The translations under genes were made by a program, and so were the position numbers. The notes below the pieces were generated by a model. It did not search any database. It saw only the letters and a list, made by a program, of their open reading frames with translations, and was not told the DNA's origin. A DNA stretch of 33,633 nucleotides from positions 1-33,633 of the forward strand of contig JBKJMN010000055.1 of the NCBI GenBank assembly GCA_046596405.1, read 5' to 3'. This stretch comes from PALSA-1004 sp046596405 (GTDB lineage Bacteria > Pseudomonadota > Gammaproteobacteria > Burkholderiales > SG8-41). This document shows positions 30,102 to 33,633 of this stretch, piece after piece (the stretch's first letter is position 1; every line of letters starts with the position of its first letter).

Positions 30102-31189
30102 AGGCAAGCATCGCAGCCAAGCTGCAGCAGTTGACGCTGCGGCTTGAAGAATTGAACGGTCTGCTGAGCTCCGAGCATGCGACCGACAGCATGGACAGCT
30201 ACCGCAAGCTCACGCGCGAGCACGCGGAAATCACCCCGGTCGTCGCGCTCTATCAGTTGTATCGCCGCAGCGAGGACGACATGCGCGCCGCCGAGGAAAT
30301 GGCCGCCGACCCGGCCATGCGCGAGTTCGCCGAAACCGAAATCAAGGAGGCGCGCGCGCGGCTCGAGAAGTTCGAAGCCGACCTGCAAAAAGAACTGCTG
30401 CCCAAAGATCCCAACGACGAGCGCAATATTTTTCTCGAAATCCGCGCCGGCACCGGCGGTGACGAGTCGGCGTTGTTCTCGGCGGACCTCTTTCGCATGT
30501 ATGCGCGCTACGCCGAGCGCAAAAAATGGCAGGTCGAGATCATGTCGCAAAGCCAGAGCGAACTCGGCGGCTACAAGGAAGTCATCGCGCGCATTGCCGG
30601 ACAGGGAGCGTATTCCAAGCTCAAGTTCGAATCCGGCGGCCATCGCGTGCAGCGCGTGCCGACGACCGAGACGCAGGGACGGATTCATACGTCCGCGTGC
30701 ACGGTGGCGGTGCTGCCGGAAGTCGATGCGGTAGCGGATGTCGTGTTGAATCCTGCCGAGATGCGCATCGACACGTTTCGCGCATCGGGCGCGGGCGGCC
30801 AGCATATCAACAAGACCGATTCCGCGATTCGCATTACGCACCTGCCGACCGGCATCGTGGTCGAATGCCAGGATGACCGCTCGCAGCACAAGAACAAGGC
30901 CCGCGCCCTGGCCGTACTCGCCGCGCGCATCAAAGATCAGCAGGTGCGCGAACAGAATCAGAAAACTGCGGCGACACGCAAATCGCTGATCGGCAGCGGC
31001 GACCGCTCCGAGCGCATCCGCACCTACAACTTTCCGCAGGGCCGCGTGACCGATCACCGCATCAATCTCACGCTCTACAAGATCGCTTCCGTGATGGACG
31101 GCGATCTTGACGAGTTGACGGGCGCGCTGAGTTCGGAGCACCAGGCCGAGCAGCTCGCTGCTCTGGGTGAGGAAACGCAGACTGCATGA
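30098..31189 (+). CDS. prfA: Peptide chain release factor 1
   Basis: A 363-residue class I release factor that reads UAA and UAG in the ribosomal A site and triggers hydrolysis of peptidyl-tRNA. GGQ lies at 233-235 (GAGGQHINKTDSAIR) and the codon-reading tripeptide at 188-190, exactly as numbered in E. coli. The tripeptide reads Pro-Thr-Thr here instead of Pro-Ala/Val-Thr, which keeps the P-x-T pattern. The gene overlaps hemA by 4 bases and is followed by prmC, whose product methylates the glutamine of GGQ. Confidence 0.97.
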   Translation: MKASIAAKLQQLTLRLEELNGLLSSEHATDSMDSYRKLTREHAEITPVVALYQLYRRSEDDMRAAEEMAADPAMREFAETEIKEARARLEKFEADLQKELLPKDPNDERNIFLEIRAGTGGDESALFSADLFRMYARYAERKKWQVEIMSQSQSELGGYKEVIARIAGQGAYSKLKFESGGHRVQRVPTTETQGRIHTSACTVAVLPEVDAVADVVLNPAEMRIDTFRASGAGGQHINKTDSAIRITHLPTGIVVECQDDRSQHKNKARALAVLAARIKDQQVREQNQKTAATRKSLIGSGDRSERIRTYNFPQGRVTDHRINLTLYKIASVMDGDLDELTGALSSEHQAEQLAALGEETQTA

Positions 31190-31211
31190 TCCCGTGCCGG
31201 GCGTGGACGAA

Positions 31212-32036
31212 ATGCGCTCGACAATGACGCAAGCGCAGGCACGCGTGTCGATCGATCCCGTTGATGCGCGCGCGCTGCTGCGTCACGCCTGCGGTGTTGA
31301 CGACGCCTATCTCATCGCGCACGCGAATGACCCGCTGAGCGCCGAACAACGCGCTACGTACGCGGCGTTGGTGGCGCGACGGGCTGCCGGAGAGCCGGTG
31401 GCCTACATTGTCGGCGCGCGCGAGTTTTTCAGTCTGGAGTTCAAGGTAACGCCGGCAGTCCTGATTCCGCGCCCGGAAACCGAGTTGCTGGTTGAGTTTG
31501 CACTCGCGCGCATCGATGCCGAACGCGCGTGCAGCGTGCTCGATCTGGGCACCGGCAGCGGCTGTGTAGCGATCGCGATCGCCACGCAGCGCCCGCGCGC
31601 GCACGTTATCGCCGTTGACCGCAGTGACGCGGCGCTGGCGGTCGCGCGGGAAAACGCCGCTCGCCACTGCACCGCGAATGTCGAGTTGCGGCACAGCGAC
31701 TGGTTTGCGGCGCTCGGCGACCAGCGCTTCGATCTGATTGTCGCCAATCCGCCGTATATTGCAGCTGATGATCCGCATTTACAGCGCGGCGATTTACGCT
31801 TTGAGCCGACTTTTGCGCTGGCGGCGGGCGCCGGGGGCCTGGATTGCATACGCAAAATTGTAGCGGCCGCGCCGCGCTATTTGAACTGCGATGGCTGGCT
31901 CGCATTCGAGCATGGTTACGATCAGGCCGCACGCTGCCGTGAACTGCTCGACGCAGCGGAATTCGACGACGTGTTTTCGTGCGCCGATCTGGCCGCTATT
32001 GAGCGGATCAGCGGCGGCCGACGGCGCTCGCCTTGA
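31212..32036 (+). CDS. prmC: Release factor glutamine methyltransferase
   Basis: A 274-residue SAM enzyme that N5-methylates the GGQ glutamine of RF1 and RF2. The catalytic NPPY is at 179-182 (VANPPYIAADD). The SAM loop DLGTGSGCVAIAIA starts near 111, and PRPETELLVE near 87 is typical of PrmC. The start is uncertain: ATG 31212 and ATG 31224 both give normal length, while ATG 31167 would overlap prfA by 23 bases; none has a strong ribosome site. Coupling to prfA translation is likely. The 3' end contains the -35 box of the grxD promoter. Confidence 0.93.
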   Translation: MRSTMTQAQARVSIDPVDARALLRHACGVDDAYLIAHANDPLSAEQRATYAALVARRAAGEPVAYIVGAREFFSLEFKVTPAVLIPRPETELLVEFALARIDAERACSVLDLGTGSGCVAIAIATQRPRAHVIAVDRSDAALAVARENAARHCTANVELRHSDWFAALGDQRFDLIVANPPYIAADDPHLQRGDLRFEPTFALAAGAGGLDCIRKIVAAAPRYLNCDGWLAFEHGYDQAARCRELLDAAEFDDVFSCADLAAIERISGGRRRSP

Positions 32037-32060
32037 CGCACGCGCACATTCCCTAGTAAA
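32033..32060 (+). promoter_or_regulatory. Sigma-70-type promoter for grxD
   Basis: TTGACG (32033-32038) and TAAAAT (32055-32060), each matching consensus at five of six bases, are 16 bases apart and 40 bases before the grxD ATG. The -35 box overlaps the prmC stop codon. This is the clearest promoter in the window. Confidence 0.7.
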
Positions 32061-32099
32061 ATACCGTATCAAATCACTCAAGTATTCAGGAGTCAGTAA

Positions 32100-32408
32100 A
32101 TGAGCGTGCAAGAAGTTATTCAGGAACAAGTGACCAAGAACCCGGTTGTGCTGTACATGAAAGGTTCGCCCGATTTCCCGCAGTGCGGCTTCTCCGCCAA
32201 CGTGGTGGGCATCCTGCGCGCGTGCGGCGTCAACGAGTTCTATTCAGTCAACGTGCTCGAAAATCCGGATATCCGCCAGGGCATCAAGGAATACGCGAAC
32301 TGGCCGACCATCCCGCAGCTTTACGTGAACGGCGAATTCGTCGGCGGTTCGGACATCCTGCGCGAAATGTATGAAAGCGGCGAACTGAAGAAAGTGCTGC
32401 AGAAATAA
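32100..32408 (+). CDS. grxD: Monothiol glutaredoxin, Grx4 type
   Basis: A 102-residue monothiol glutaredoxin that binds a [2Fe-2S] cluster with glutathione and delivers or stores Fe-S clusters. The CGFS active site is at 29-32 (QCGFSANVVGIL), after the conserved KGSPDFPQ. WPTIPQLYVNGEFVGGSDI provides the glutathione-binding Thr-Ile-Pro and GG-D residues. AGGAG lies 7 bases before the ATG. It has its own promoter and a strong terminator, so it can be a single-gene unit beyond read-through from prmC. Confidence 0.97.
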   Translation: MSVQEVIQEQVTKNPVVLYMKGSPDFPQCGFSANVVGILRACGVNEFYSVNVLENPDIRQGIKEYANWPTIPQLYVNGEFVGGSDILREMYESGELKKVLQK

Positions 32409-32426
32409 GCGTCGGCGTAAAAACGG

Positions 32427-32453
32427 AAAAGGGAGCTGCGGCTCCCTTTTTTA
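32427..32453 (+). terminator. Bidirectional Rho-independent terminator
   Basis: AAAAGGGAGC (32427-32436) pairs with GCTCCCTTTT (32441-32450) around a TGCG loop, and TT follows. The A/T tracts on both sides let it work for grxD (plus) and for the convergent TSUP gene (minus). Confidence 0.92.
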
Positions 32454-32485
32454 TTCAGTGCGTTATTTATTGCGGCCGGTGGCAT

Positions 32486-33262
32486 TTACGTGCGCCAGTA
32501 TTGATAAATATATTGCGCCAGCAGCGCGAAGGCGATCAGCGCGAGCGCGCGCTTGACCCAGTGGCGAAACATCGTGGCGTCGATACGGTCGCGCACGCGG
32601 GCGCCGGCCACACCGGCCGCCACCGCGACGGCACAAAAAGGCAGCGTCGCGAGCCATTGCGCAGACGACACCCCGCCGTGCAGCGTCAGCACCGCGAACT
32701 GCGACGTCTTGCCGACCAGGAAACAGATCTGCATCGCCTGCACCATCATCGCGGGGCCCAGCCCGAGTGCGAGGTAGTAAATGATGAGCGGCGGCGCGGC
32801 TACGTTGGCGGTGCCCTCGAACAAGCCCGCAGCGACGCCGGCGAGCGGCGCGAACGCCTTTTCATGCCGCCTGACGAGCGGCCACTCGCCGCGCGAAATC
32901 CGATCGAGGTTCAGATACACGACGATGATCAGCGCGAGCAGCAACTGGTACGGCGCGTCCGGCGCCGCCACGAAAATCCAGGTGCCCGCAAGCGCGCCCG
33001 CCGTCGCATACACCGGCATCCACCAGAAGCGCTTGAGCGTCGCTCCGAGCGGGCCGCTGGTCACGAGCGTGATGGTCACGGTGGCGAGCGTTGGCAGCAG
33101 CACGATGATGACGGCAGTGCGCATGTCGACCACCATCGCCACCACCGGCGTGGCGATGAACGGAAAGCCGAAACCCAGCGCGCCCTGGATGAATCCGGCC
33201 AGCACTATGGCGAGCGTCAGCCACAAGATCACGGCTAACGGCAGCGATTCAATTGCGGACAT
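32486..33262 (-). CDS. TSUP (TauE/SafE) family membrane permease
   Basis: A 258-residue inner-membrane protein with about eight predicted hydrophobic helices. The first half has LTLAIVLAGFIQGALGFGFPFIATP and the second half the related AGVAAGLFEGTANVAAPPLIIYYLALG, the internal repeat with G-x-x-x-G helices typical of TSUP proteins. These export or import sulfite, sulfoacetate, organosulfonates or other small anions. The substrate cannot be assigned. It ends 33 bases from the shared terminator. The ribosome site before ATG 33262 is weak (GGA). Confidence 0.9.
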   Translation of the reverse strand: MSAIESLPLAVILWLTLAIVLAGFIQGALGFGFPFIATPVVAMVVDMRTAVIIVLLPTLATVTITLVTSGPLGATLKRFWWMPVYATAGALAGTWIFVAAPDAPYQLLLALIIVVYLNLDRISRGEWPLVRRHEKAFAPLAGVAAGLFEGTANVAAPPLIIYYLALGLGPAMMVQAMQICFLVGKTSQFAVLTLHGGVSSAQWLATLPFCAVAVAAGVAGARVRDRIDATMFRHWVKRALALIAFALLAQYIYQYWRT

Positions 33263-33481
33263 CCGTGATCCAATTTAATTGCGGGCCGCCGGATCGCGAG
33301 GCGCGCAGCGTTACGAAGTTTTGCGCTATGCCGACATTCTAACCGCGATGCCTGCACGGACGCGCGGGCAAGGGACGCTCGCTAGACACTCGCAATACCC
33401 CATGCAATACTCGCCGCGACCATAAATGCAGGCCACGACGGTCTGGCAGCCGATACCATTAGATTGGCCGGAATGACATTG

Positions 33482-33633
33482 ATGCAAACGGCGACGTACG
33501 ATTACATCATCGTTGGCGCGGGTTCGGCCGGCTGCGTGCTCGCCAACCGCCTGAGCGAGAGCGGTAAATACTCCGTGCTGCTGCTCGAAGCAGGCCCGCG
33601 CGACAACAACCTGTGGATTCATCTGCCGATCGG
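33482..33633 (+). CDS. GMC-family FAD oxidoreductase, N-terminus (3' end outside window)
   Basis: The frame runs off the right edge after 50 codons. YDYIIVGAGSAGCVLANRLSE followed by YSVLLLEAGPRD is the FAD ADP-binding motif (GxGxxG, then the ribose-binding Glu) of glucose-methanol-choline oxidoreductases such as choline or alcohol dehydrogenases. WIHLPIG continues the family pattern. An in-frame ATG at 33473 is an alternative start; GGA is better spaced for 33482. It is divergent from the TSUP gene. The 33263-33481 gap holds no structure or promoter I trust. Confidence 0.9.
   Translation, partial: MQTATYDYIIVGAGSAGCVLANRLSESGKYSVLLLEAGPRDNNLWIHLPI

Noticed and set aside
33326..33622. Minus-strand frame at the right end
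   Set aside because: It overlaps the FAD-binding motif of the GMC oxidoreductase on the other strand and resembles no family.

Overview
The window is high-GC DNA that looks like a chromosome segment of a betaproteobacterium, most likely Burkholderiales and possibly Alcaligenaceae/Bordetella-like. Two things suggest this: the gene order hemA-prfA-prmC-grxD at the right, and ten genes for Bug/TctC-type periplasmic solute receptors, a family greatly expanded in those bacteria. The species cannot be named from the sequence alone.

Layout. Positions 1-600 hold the 3' end of a thiamine-diphosphate enzyme gene and the remnant of an IS3-family insertion sequence. From 600 to about 14300 nearly everything is on the minus strand, in three tight transcription units. 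Unit 1 (6680 to 2552) is a small leader ORF, a family III CoA-transferase, a Bug receptor and two tandem exported methyltransferase-like proteins, closed by a strong hairpin terminator. Unit 2 (2500 to 600) is a 3-hydroxyacyl-CoA dehydrogenase and a Bug receptor. Unit 3 (14299 to 6776) is a seven-gene run: Bug, intradiol dioxygenase, Bug, MmgE/PrpD protein, HMGL-like metallolyase, Bug, Bug.

Positions 14459-15682 carry a plus-strand Phd-antitoxin/nucleotidyltransferase pair, a toxin-antitoxin-like module bracketed by a 13-bp direct repeat. Next come a Bug gene (minus), a class III aminotransferase (plus), and a fragment of an ABC-type binding-protein gene. Two more minus-strand units follow: RidA-Bug-CoA transferase-enoyl-CoA hydratase-Bug (23137 to 18469) and Bug-CoA transferase-CitE-like lyase (26438 to 23306), the latter coupled by ATGA overlaps.

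From 26651 the strand flips to plus: prpB, an octamer-repeat leader, a D-2-hydroxyacid dehydrogenase, then the housekeeping run hemA-prfA-prmC-grxD. A terminator separates grxD from a convergent TSUP permease gene. A GMC oxidoreductase gene runs off the right end.

How it works together (inference): the accessory part looks like several modules for taking up and breaking down organic or aromatic acids. Bug receptors would bind carboxylates. CoA-transferases, hydratase, dehydrogenase and CitE/HMGL-like lyases would process CoA esters. The dioxygenase with a PrpD-like protein suggests one route through ring cleavage. No TctA/TctB membrane subunit is present, so the receptors must use permeases encoded elsewhere or act as sensors. 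Short-repeat insertions (REP-like elements, TTCAC-type arrays, an IS remnant) sit in or next to coding starts at several points.
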